Of a stretch of 64,000 bases of DNA, positions 24,801 to 36,800 are shown piece by piece. Source of the DNA: a virus; the IMG/VR virus record IMGVR_UViG_3300020578_000034, positions 1-64,000 of that record; one strand, given 5' to 3'. Each line of letters opens with the position of its first letter. The first letter of the stretch is position 1. The translations under genes and the position numbers were made by a program. Under the pieces are notes generated by a model. The model saw nothing but the letters and a program-made list of their open reading frames with translations, had not been told where the DNA came from and did no database searches.

Positions 24801-27800
24801 AGCCGTGTATTTGGCCAACTCCGAAGAGGCCGAGCTGGACATGTTCAACATCGACGACTACGACTCGGTCGGCTACGACGAAGCGGGCAATCTCGTCAGC
24901 CGGGCCCCCGACGGGGACGAAATAATCTTTACGGCGGAGCAGCTCGATTCGGCCGGTCATAGAAGGAAATACGGCAGAAGGACCTACGGGGAATTGGGAG
25001 AACTCGTGGAGAGCACCTTCCGCCCCTCGGAAAACGAACGCATCTACCGGGATCCAACCAACGGGCGACTTTACCTGGCGGACTCTGGCGACCGGGACAC
25101 CGGCGACGACGCGCCGCTCCCCGACTTCAACATCGACGACTACGACTACGTCGGCTACGACGGAGAGGGCAACCTCGTCGTCCGCGGACCAGACGGGGAC
25201 GACATAATCTTCACGGCGGAGCAACTCGGTGCCACCGGGATGACCCGAGCGGAGATCGAGATGCTTGAGGCGGAGCGGATTGGACTTGCGAACTTGTCGG
25301 CACGACGCGAGAAGATGCGGGATGCCGGGATGTCTCCGGATTATTCGGTCAGATCCCCGAGCTGGCGCGGTCAGGGTGAATTCTGGCTTGACACCTCGAC
25401 GGGGAGAATCTTTTACAGGGACTCCACTGACTTCGAGGATGGGGACGGTTTTGACGGGGAATTCGTGGACATAGCGGGGGTGCAGTCGGAAGACGCCGAT
25501 TGGATCCGCGAGAGTCTGCTCGCCAATTGGGACTCAATAGGTTTCAACACCAGGGGCGACTTCGTCTACAGGGGCGTCGACTTCGGGCAGGCGATGGACA
25601 TCAACGACCCGGCACCGCCGCTTGACAATCGCGGGCAATTGATACCGAACCAGGAAGAGGTCATATTCAGCGCGGAGCAAATCGCCTCCAGGCCCAGGAT
25701 GAGGGACGACGACATCGTCGACGGGGAGATCGTCGACGACGACGGGGAGGCCGGAATGGCCGGTCCGAACAGGAACAGACGCCGCGGGCGCGCCGTGGTA
25801 ATCGATTCCGGAGAAAAGCTCGAGGAACTTTTCAGGAGAAGAAGGAGCGGGGAAGACATCTCGGACATGATGGAGGACATTGACCTGCCGAATCCGGGAG
25901 AACGTGCCATCACGGACCCACCCCCGGGTGCGGAAGCCGGAATGGCCGGTCGCGCCAGGACCAGGGCGGAGAACGCGGACCTGGGGAGAAAGATCTGGTT
26001 GGCAAGGACCCACGACAAGCTGTCGTTGGACGAGGCCGGCCGTCGCTTCAGGACGTCCCGGCAGAGGGCCAGGCAGCTTGAGCTACTCCATCACAAGTAC
26101 CTGCGCGACCTTGGTCAGCAGCACGCCAACAGGCTCGCACGGGCGATGGTCGACGACCCGATGACCGGTCTCACCGACTCCGAGGCGGATCTGCTCAGGC
26201 GACGTTTCGACGGCGAATTGCTCGAGGAGGCGGCTGAGCGATTGAGGACCGACAGGTTCGCCATCAGGCGCATGGAGCAGCTCGCCCTCGCCAAGCTGAG
26301 GAACAGGATGATCGATGATGGTCCGTCGGGTGCGATGGCCCTCGGTCGTGGAGGCAGGGCGGTGGACGCCGCCCGCCCAAAAGCACCAGGGGCCGAAAGG
26401 CCCGGAAGCCGAAGAAGAAGAAACGCGGTTGATCCGAGTTTCATAGAGATCCTCAACTCGCTGAAGGAGTTGGGCGAGGACGGACTGAGCAACGCGCAGA
26501 GGGTGCGACTGGCGGCCCTGATGCGATTCCGTCGTGTGATCAGCAACAAGATAGACCAGTTGATGGTCGGCGGGTCGCGTCGTCGCCGCCTGTCCGCCGT
26601 CGCCCCGGAGGTTGACCAGCTCAACAAGTCCATGCGCGGCCCGTTCTCTTCGCTGGCCGAGGCCGCGAAGATAACCACGGGCAGCCCGAGGGATTTCGTC
26701 TCCTCCGCCATCAAGATCGCGAACGATGAGCAGGATCCGCTCGACATTGACGGACCGATAAACGTACAGGTCTTCGAGGCATTGCGGTCCACGAACGACG
26801 ATTTCGCGGCTGTCGCCAGGACCCTCGGCATGGACGAGGAGATCGTTCGCCTGCGAGCCGCGGCCCACACGTTGAGGTTGCTCGCCTCGGCGAGGCCGGC
26901 CAGGATGAAGGTTTTTAGGCGCCTGCAGAGCAGCGGTGACACCCTGACGTCGATTGAGCGCTTCATCGTTGGGAAGTGGCTCAACGGAGCATCGGACCTT
27001 GACATTGCCGAGAGGATGGGGGACGGGTACGACGCGGCGCGCGTCGCCGCCACGAAGGTTGCGGCGCTAGCCAAGCTCCAGGTAGACGTGAACTCACCGG
27101 AGATGCGCAGCAGGGTGGTTGACGGGAGGATCTTCTACGACGAGTTCGGTCTGTTCGTCGAGCTGACCGACGACGCCGGGGCCACCACCTACAACAGGAT
27201 CGGTGACGGGCCGATGAGCATGGGGCTACCCGGCGACTTTTCGGACGCGTCCGGGGGTATGTCGCCTCCCAACCGCAGGGTCGTGTTCGCTGACTTCGGC
27301 GACGGGGGCAGGGAATACGTGGTCACTAGGACGGTCCGAAGGGACAGGGCGAACCCGAGCATGGAGTCAGTGATGATGATGCCGGTGAGGGGCGACGACC
27401 AGGCGACGGTGTCTACGCTCATCGGCAGGCAGCTGTTGGGCGACGATCGCGGGGCGAACCTCGAGTTCCCGGCGATTCTTTTGAAATCGGACGGAAGGAT
27501 CACCGGCGTGGCCGACCTCTCGGGCAAAGCAGTTCGTTTCTACGGTTCGCGCGTCATCAACGAATCCGCCCCCAGCGTCGCCGAGAGGGTCGGCGCGATA
27601 AGGGCCAACGACTCGGCGGCAAGGACGAAGATGGACCAGGACGTCGAGGGCGCCGAGAGGAGACTGAGCGGTCTCATGAGGGCGCTGGACCACCTGATTA
27701 GCACGGGCGACTGGATCGGAGGCGACGCAAACGTGACCGGGAGGGTCCCCGAATACGCGACCATGATGAGGTACGGACTCGACTCCGACGACGACGGTAC

Positions 27801-30800
27801 GCCGATCACTCCGCGCAACAGGACCAAGGAGCAGTTCGAGCTGGACGAGGCGGAGTTCTTCCTGTCCAGGTACCCGGACGCTCCCGCTGACATGGTGGAG
27901 CAGCACGTCCAGAAAGCCACGTCGGACCGGCTCGCCCAGGTGCGCAGGAAGGTCGATATCGCGAAGAAGGAGCTCGACAGGCTCAAACACGTCCGGGACT
28001 CCAAGGAGGTCAGGCGCTCCCAGAACGTCGTTGACCTCGAGACGCTTGACGACGAGACGGCGAGGATGCTCGCCGACGAAACCGGATTCCTTGCGTCCAT
28101 GTCCGGGCAGGATTACGACGCCGCCGGCGTGTCAAGGGGCGCTGACGGTTTCGCTTACGTTGTCCACAAGGGGCCTGACAGGCTCTCGGGTGGCGTGCTC
28201 GACCCTCGCATGTCGGCGGGCGTCGAGGGCCGCGCCGGGTCGGTGGCCGGGCAGGGCGACACGAGGGGGGCGAACAGGATCTACGTGGCGAGGTTCCTGC
28301 AGTCCGCGGAGGCGAAGTCCGACATGGTCAGGCACTCGTCCGACCTCGCCGCGAGGATCGCCCGAGGCGAGACGGTCGTCACCGCACACCCGTCGATACG
28401 TAAGGCGTTGAGGGCGCAATCCCAGCTCCTGTCGATGGCATTCGGCGAAGGCGGATTGCTGAACATGGAGAACTTCGACGAGGCGCGCGTCGCCGCGATC
28501 GTCGCGGATGTCAACAGGTTCGTCGACGCCCAGAAACGCGACCTCCAGCGCTACCAGAAGATAAGGGACTCGTTGACGAAGTTCGGCGGGAGGGACATGG
28601 ACCAAATGCTGTCCGCCGAGTCGGACGCCACGCGCGCGGTCGGTTCCCTCGACTTCTACGGAAGGTACGCCGATTTCGACCTGCCCCGCGACGTCGTCAG
28701 CTTCTCGCCGGGGTTCACGGACGGGCTCACGAGAAGGTGGACCCCCGTGGACGAAACGATGCTCGACCGGTGGGAGCTGACGGGCTCGCTGCGCGGCGGG
28801 GCGTTCCTGGCGGCGGGCAGGCTGGACGCGGAGATAGTCAGGGGCGGGCTGCTCGGACCGAGCGGCGAGTCGCAGATAATAGCCCCACTCAAACCCCTGA
28901 TCGGAATTTCGACGCCGGTCAGGATCACGAACGACGTCGCGCCGAGCGACCCGAAGTTCCTTGTGCAGAGCCTCGGCCCGGCCCTGATGGCTAGGGCCAT
29001 AAAGATGCACAAGCGCGACGGGTTCGTCGACATCGAGACCGTCCTGACGGACCCGGACTTGGCGCCGCAGGGTTACGTCGCGCGAACCGGGGACGCCGAG
29101 GCCGGTATGGCCGCGCTGGAACCGCGCAGGCCGATCCTCGACGAGCGCGGGAGGCTCGACCCGATTTTGACGCGCGACCAAGCGTACCTGGACGACAGGG
29201 AGGAGAGGGATCTGCCAGATGGACCGATGCAGAGACTCCTCGTCCCGCAGACTCCGTCCACGTTCATCGAGGCCCCTCCTGGTGACCTCACGCCCGAGAC
29301 GAGGAGGGCTCCGTGGGCGATCGGGTACACGGGTTCGGCGGCGGACATCGCCATTGGACTGGACGAGGATTACCCGGAACGACTGGTTCACGTCGTGGCA
29401 CCCTCGGCGTTGCCGCCAGACAACGCAAAATTCCCCGTGAACGAATCGGGCCCGCATCTGATGCTCGACCGGGAACCGCTGGACTTCCTGGTTCACGTGT
29501 TGAACGACATCAACCGCCTGACGGTGGAGGAGAGGGAAGCCTCGGAGAGATCGCTCTCGGACAGGGGCTACGAGGTCGAAAGATCGGAGTTCGACCCCCC
29601 GGACGATTTCACTCCGAGAGAACGTCACCCGACCTACCTTGTCGTCGACGTCAGGAACGAGCCGCAACTTCTGGGTCCCCCCGGAAGCGGGATCACGAGA
29701 ATCATCAGGATCAGGGAAATCCTGAGGTTCAGACTGTCAAACGAGGCCGACGAATCCCAGCCCGGCGGGGGACCGTTCTGGAGGCGAATCGACCCCGAGG
29801 CGGTCGCGAGAGGGGAACCTGGGAGAACCACGACCGATGGCCTTGGGTACATGGACTTCGTGATAGACGTCGACCCAACCTACGACGGAGACCTCATTGA
29901 CGACACCAGGGAGGTGAGGATCAAGCCGGAGAGCATCGTCGGGAGAATAGTCTCCGCCGAGGAGCTGTCCGTCACCTCCCAAGTGACCAGGCAGCTCTAC
30001 GAAGGGGACGGCGTTCGCCGCATGGGGTACCCGCGCCCCTACGGTCGCTCCGGCGGCGACGCAGAGGCAGGGATGGCACTCGCTCCCCGCACGGCCGATC
30101 TGGTCGCAAGGACCGAGAAGTACTTCCCGTCGGACGACAGGAACGACTGGCTGATCCCAGAGTCCGTCATGCCGGACAGGGAGCAGGCGGAGCTCCTCGG
30201 CCTGCTCCGCGACGCGCTCGGCGGAAAGGCGATGACGCTCGGAGGAGAGCAGAGGTGGCGGATGCTCCTGCTCAAGGCTGAGTCCCTCCGTCGCCTGCGG
30301 AGCCTGAGGGGCGAGCTCCCGCACGAAAGGGACGAGATCGGCGTCTCGATGTACGACACGTTCGCGGCCGACACCGACAGGGGATACGGGCAGCTCATTC
30401 CGTTCGTGGAACCAGGGACGACGACGCACATTCGTTACGACAGGAGCGGGAACCCGGTCGAGTACGTCCCGGTCAGGATCGGCAGGAGCATCGCCGACGC
30501 CTCAACGTTCGAGTACCACCCCGCGTCGCAGGTCAAGTACGCGCTCATTCTCTCCGGCAGGCAGCTTAGGACCTGGAACCACCCCGAGGGAACCGCTCCG
30601 GGGGTTTCGCAGCGAGTAGCGAGCTGGGAGGACGAGGGAGTCGAGCTTGACGTCCTAAGCGAGGAGATCCGCTTCCAGGCCTCGCGCACGAGGCAGATGG
30701 ACGAACTTCTCGGCTTCACCGGCGACTCTCCGCAGAAAATAATCCTCGCTCTCCGCCGAGCGGCCAGCGACAAGTCACCCAGACTCAGGGACAGGTTCGT

Positions 30801-33800
30801 GTACGACCCATACGGATACGTCGTTCTGTCCGACGCGCCGCGGAGGCAGGAGGACAGCGTCGTCGCCCTGCGCAGGTCCGAGAACTTTGCCGACCTGCAG
30901 AGACTGATCGCCGGCATAAAGAAGGACGAAAAGTCGGTGAAGGTTACGCAGGTCGTCGGCTACAAGCCAGGCTCCAAGACGAGACCGTCGCTGGTCGACC
31001 GGGTCATCCGCTCGCCCAGGGTGGTCAGCGGCGTGATGGACGAGATCACGGGGGAGTTCGTGCTCGACGGTAACGGAACCCCGCACATCGTCGGGTACCT
31101 GCCCGACGGATCGCCGATAGCCGTCGAGATCTCCGACTTGGTATACGACCGCGTCTCGCCGAGGCGAGCCGACGACGAATTCTCGCCGTCGAGGAACCGC
31201 GCTCCAGGCGGGGATGCGGAAGCGGGGATGTCCTCCCCAACGAGGTCCAACCTCTACAACTACATAAAAATGCGGCTGAGGGGCGAAGGCGGCGACCGGG
31301 ACAGTGATTACATCGAGATATCCAAACTGCCCGGCACCGCGAGGGCGAGGGACGGCGGTGCGTTCGACACGAGCCCGGCGGGAATAATAAGGAGGATCGT
31401 CGCCGCGGTTCGCAAGAGGGACAGGGACGCCGGAGGAAAGGTGGGTCTCGTCTTCTCCTACCCGAGCTCGGTCAAGGACAAGCCGGGCGTGAAGGAGGAC
31501 AGGAACAGGACCATCTTCAACCCACTCGTCGTGTACGGCGAGTACGACAAAACCATCGGCGAGACCCGGATCCTCGTGACGGACGACCGAGGCATAACGA
31601 GGCTCGTCCCGATGTCGCAGGTTGACCTGTCCAAGCTCGCAACCGACGAGGAGAGACTCGGGGACCACTCCAGCAACAACGACGTGCAGGTCGGGGACCT
31701 CAACGCATACGTGGTCGGCGACGAATACGTGGACGGGAAGAAGCAGAGGAGAGTGTTCAGCACCGACAGGATGAGGCCGGTGATACGCGACGACGACGAG
31801 AGCACGAAACCGAGGCCGGCGACCAGTCGACCCACCGCTGACACGACAAGCGAGGCGACGGACAGCCCGGACACGCGCGAGATCCCAATCGTTGCCAGCG
31901 ACTCCGACGACCAAAATCTTGTGGGCCAGATCGAAACCAGACCCGGCGAGTTCGACGCAGTGACGCTCGATCCCCGGCCCGAGTACGTCGCACCCGGTGC
32001 GGGGATCGACGGGGCGAAACCCACGGCGAGGGAGGTCGCGCGGGGCTTGGCGCGCAACGACCCCAAGGCCATAGAAGCGGGTCGGGCGGACGAAAAAAGG
32101 CTGTGGGAGCGAATAAGGCTGGGCACCGAAAAGTGGATCGAAACCTGGAAAAAGAGGGCGGTTATAGACGAAGAGACCGGCGAGGAGGTGATAGATCCGA
32201 AAACTGGCAAGACCGCCCTCAGAACGCCTTTCAGGAAGGCGTGGCGACCCTGGGGAAATCCGATCGGCCCCGACGGCAGGGAGCTTCCGACAGGCATCAA
32301 GGCCGAGATGGACAGAATCAGGAGCTGGCCTGAGTTCATGAACTTCATAAGGCGCAAGAAGCTCGTCTTCGTCGACTGGGAGACGACCGGCATTCCGATA
32401 GGCGAGATTGACACGGGTAGGCCACTGCAAGTGGGCATCATCGTCGTCGAAAACGGGGATTTCGCAAACCCCAAACGACTCGAGGTGTGGATAGATCCCG
32501 CCGGCACGCCGCTGTCGGATTGGACGAAGAAGAACGTGAAGAAGAACGGCATCCCCGTCGGTCAAGCGCTAGCGACCTCACCGGGCGAATTCGTGCCCGT
32601 CGACGAGGCGCGGCGCCTAATAGCGGAGGTCGTGGGGGCCGACGGAATAATCATCTCCCACAACATGAGGAATTTCGACATGTCGCTGTGGAAGGAGGTG
32701 ATGGGCGAATACCCCACCGCCGGCTGGATGGACACGCTCGCCATCGCCAACTGGGTGTTCCACATCGACTCCTACAGGTTCAAGCAGATCCAAGCACACC
32801 TGAATGGTTCTCCGTCGGCGAAGTCCGGTAAGAAAAACTACGACAGGGACATGAACCCGTTCGTCAACTGGATCTCAAAGGTCATCACGATCCGCGGGAA
32901 ACATCCCGAATACCCGCATGCCAGGTCGTGGGGGGGAAGAGGTGGCAAACCAGACGCCCTCGACAGGATAGGACGCAGGGCCACCGGTCCGCTGAAGTAC
33001 ATACCGATGTTGAAAAAGGAGGGTCTCGGACAGTGGTACCCGAAGTTCGTGTCGTCCAACGCGCTCGAGGCGCTCGCCCGGTACTTCGACGTGCCCGTAT
33101 TGGCGGCGCACGACGCAGTGGCGGACATAAACGTTACCGCCAAGGTCTTCCTGGAAATGGTGGCGCTCGCTGAGCGGTGGGGAAGGGCCGATCAGATGTT
33201 TGACCCAAATTTAGTGCAATGGGCGCAGGACCAGGTCGACAACCAGTACACGGCCGACCTCGGCGCTTGGAGAAACCAGAGCGGCATCACGGAGCGACCG
33301 CGCGAGAGATTGTTCGACCCGGAGACGCCGACGCAGCCCAGCGGCGGAGACGCGCCAAGGGAACCGCGACCAGGGGGCGGTGGTGGTGGGGCGTCCACGC
33401 CCCCAGGCGGGGGAGACACCCGACCACCGGGAGGCGGAGGGACGCCACCCAGGGACGACGGAGACCCGAACAGGAGGCTTTTGTACCAGACGGTCTCGGG
33501 GGTCCGCGTATACGAGACGCCCACGGGCATCCACTACGAGTTCAAGTCGGTCTCACCCAAGGACGGGCCGGGCCCCGCAACCGCCGCTTTGGCCACGTTC
33601 AACGAGGCGCGGGATGCAGGATTCGCGATCGAGTTCAACTACGGCAGGAATCCGGACGGGTCGACGGCTGCGTACAGAATCATCTCAATCGAGCTGACGA
33701 CCAAGTCGGGAGTCAGGCAGTCGGAGGCACTCGGGCCAAACGACTTGGTGGTCCACGGAATTGACCTAGCGGACGGGAAACTCAAGAAGTTTGATTTCGC

Positions 33801-36800
33801 CCAGATAAACGCAGGCGGCAACACCCCCCCGAGACCCAGCGAGCTGACGGAGCTTCCCGCGAACATATACGGCGTACGCACGTCGGCCGGCCCCGGGGGC
33901 AAACCTACGACGCCCGCCCAGTACGCCGACCACATGAGGAGGAGGAACTTCGGGAGAAGGAGGTCGCCGGACGGACCGTTCGCCGGCATGGCGGGCCTGA
34001 CCAACAGGGACGGAGCGACGGACTCATCCTCCTACTGGGTCGCAACCAGCGACGACGTGGCCATGGCGGACATGTCCGATGTCGAGCTATCCGAGCAACT
34101 CGCTGCGCACAGGCTCAGGTTCGAGAACGCTTTCCACTCGGGGCCGTCCTCGAACGCCGCCATGTCGAGGGCGCTCGATTCGGTCGCCGCCGCCAACAGG
34201 GTGATGAGAATCAGGTCAAACGACAGCACGGACCAAAACGGATTCTCCGTGTCGATGGGCAGGATGGGGTACAAGCTGACCGGCGAATTCAGGGCCCCAC
34301 CGGGGATAATGGACGGAAGCTACGAGCTCCCCGGTGAGTTCGTCGCCGACAGGGCCGAGCTGGCAAGGAACGCCAACCTGTCGCTGATGCTCGACTACTC
34401 GGTCGCCAACGGAGAGATTGCGGAGGCCCTGGAGAGGGTCTCAAGGTTGTCGCGAGTCCCCAGGTCCGAGCTCCTCGGCAGGCTTTCGACGCACGACTAC
34501 TCGACGTACTCGGACGCAATCACGTCAAGGGCGTTCAGGAACACGTCCGAGATGGTGTCCGATGGCGTCGCCACCCCCTCCTCGCTTGGAATGATAATTG
34601 ACCCCGCCTCGGATCCGGCTAGCGCTGCGCGCGCCGTGGAATCGGCGCTGCGCAGGCTGGGGATCAACACGCTGGACATTGGCAACGGGTTGAGGAGGGG
34701 AGGGAGGAACTACGCGCAAAGCGAGGCGGACGACCTCATCAACCAGTTCAACGAGTCGGTTTCGGACCTGTTCTCCTTCGACCATGACGGTAGGCGTTCC
34801 GATCCGGAGTTCAGGGTCAAGTCCGACGCGATCAAGGACAAGATAAGGGACTTGAGCGACGAGATCAGGAGGAGACACCTGTCTTCGCCGCAAGCGGACG
34901 CGGAGGCCGGCATGGGCACCCCGGACCCCGACCTCCGCCGCGTGATGAGCGATTTCGTGCGAATCGCCCCATCCATGGATTTCGAGGTCGCCAGGGACGC
35001 AGGGTTTGACGAGGATTGGAAGCGCCTCTCCGACCAGATAATCGACGACTTCGCCCGGCGACCGGACGTACAGACGGAGGCGATCAAGTTCGCAGCGTTC
35101 GGCGACGCGCTGAAAGGCAGGGCGAGCGTCGTCGGTCTGGCGATTGACCGAGTATTCGACCCGAGCAAAGCCCGCGTCTCCGCGAATTCCCCATTGGGGC
35201 GCGATTTGATCAAGTCCGCCGCGAAGATCCTCGCGCTCATCTACGACGTGAAGTTGGGGTCGACGGACATGCTCGGACTTCTGGGTTCCGCACCGGGGGC
35301 TGGCCCCGGCTCCGGAGTCAGCGGGCTGGACGTCACCTACAAGATGATCGATTCCGGCGCCGCCGCACTGTTCGCCAGGGGCGGCCGAAGGGCGCTGGTC
35401 GCGTACCTGGCGGAGGCCGTGAGCCTTGGTCTGGTGCCTGCCTACAGGGCCATGGGGATTCTCGACAGGCTGTCCCCATCCCCCAGGACCGCGGCGACAT
35501 CCTCGGATGCCGAGGCGGCCATGGGCCGGTCTGTCGGTTCGTCGCCGTTCGGCGACGCCGACGGGATACCGATTCTGAGCGGATCAAAGTGGTTTGACGC
35601 GCGGCTCCACGCCATGTTCGGCACAAATTACGAAAAGATAGCGACTGGGTTCGGGAACCGTTTCAGGACGCTGCCCGACAGGATCTGGAACTCGCCGACC
35701 GACGACGACCTCGTCGACATCTACCACTACGCCACGATGCTCAACCACGACTCGATGATCGAGGACCTCGTCATAAGGGGCGACAGGGTGGACGCCGTCG
35801 ACTTCTCCCAGTTCGACGTGGCGGACGCGGGACAGGCCCCCGTCGGGGTCACCGGGGTGATCGAGAGAGTCGCATCGTTCACGGGTCTGCCCGCAGCGCA
35901 GGTCCTCGGCTTCGTCGAGAGAGGGCGCGACGTCGCGCTCGTGCGCCGACTCGCCGCCATGGACCCGGAGTCGAGGATAGAGCATGCGAATGCGATGCGT
36001 CGCAGACGCGCTTTCATGAGGTTGACCGAGCAGAAGAGGGGCGAGCTGGGCGACGACTTCCCGCTCTGGATGGCGGAGGCGTCGATCATGCGAGACAGGG
36101 AGGAGAGTCGGTCCGGGGTCTTCGGCAACGATTTCGCCGAGCTCATGGACGACGAGACGAATAGGTTCTACGGCGAGACGCCAGCCTCGGCGCTCAAGAA
36201 CATCTCCCGCTTCCTCGGGATGGACAAACCCCCCACGAAGATGACGCAGAGCGAACCGCGTCGCGACGGGGAGGCCGGCATGGCTGGCAAGAAACCCTTC
36301 ATCAGGCAACGCTACGACTTCAAGCCGGTCGACGGCGGCTTCGTGATCATAGACACCGACAACAGGAACGCTATTTCAAGCAGGGTTTTCAAGGACAGGA
36401 GGGAGGCCCTGCGAGGGGCCGAACGCATGGACAGGGGAGACAAGACGTTCGACCCGTTCGCCCCCCCGCCGTCGGAGCCCAAGACCGCGGCGGAGGTCGT
36501 GGCGGAGGACCCGAGCATGCAGGAGATGTCCGATCCCGGCAGGCAACCGACGCTGTTCAACGACGACGGCGACGCTAACGCGGGCATGTCGAGCACCGGG
36601 TTGCCCAGCACGCTGAGGTTCGTCGCGAGGAACAGCGGGAAGCAACAGGTCAGCACGGACAACGTCCGCTCGGCCATGTCGGATTACGAATCCGGTCGGG
36701 CGTCAATCCCCTTCCCGTCACCCGACGACGCGCCGGTCTCGAGACTGATCGGCGGGTACGCATCCAGCGACTCCGCCCTGCACACCGTCCTCGGAAGGAT

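Larger units (their letters stand above)
23560..36588 (+). repeat. Dispersed E-A-G-M linker motifs in the 5467-residue protein
   Basis: Ten exact E-A-G-M motifs plus variants. The preceding residues are nearly always D-G, G-P, or D-A (often G-G-D-A), and the following residue is S, A, T or G. DNA sites (first base of the Glu codon) for the exact copies: 23560, 23941, 24334, 25747, 25933, 29098, 30064, 31219, 34903, 36271. Codons vary between copies (GAA or GAG; GCC, GCA or GCG; GGA, GGG, GGT or GGC), so the peptide is conserved rather than the DNA. Confidence 0.85.

Noticed and set aside
22228-25224. Long antisense open frame of about 1000 codons opposite the first polyprotein gene, and others such as 30775-32565 and 28132-29667
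   Set aside because: They are a by-product of GC-rich codon bias: compositionally biased, without domains or ribosome-binding sites, and entirely opposite a gene with clear domains.
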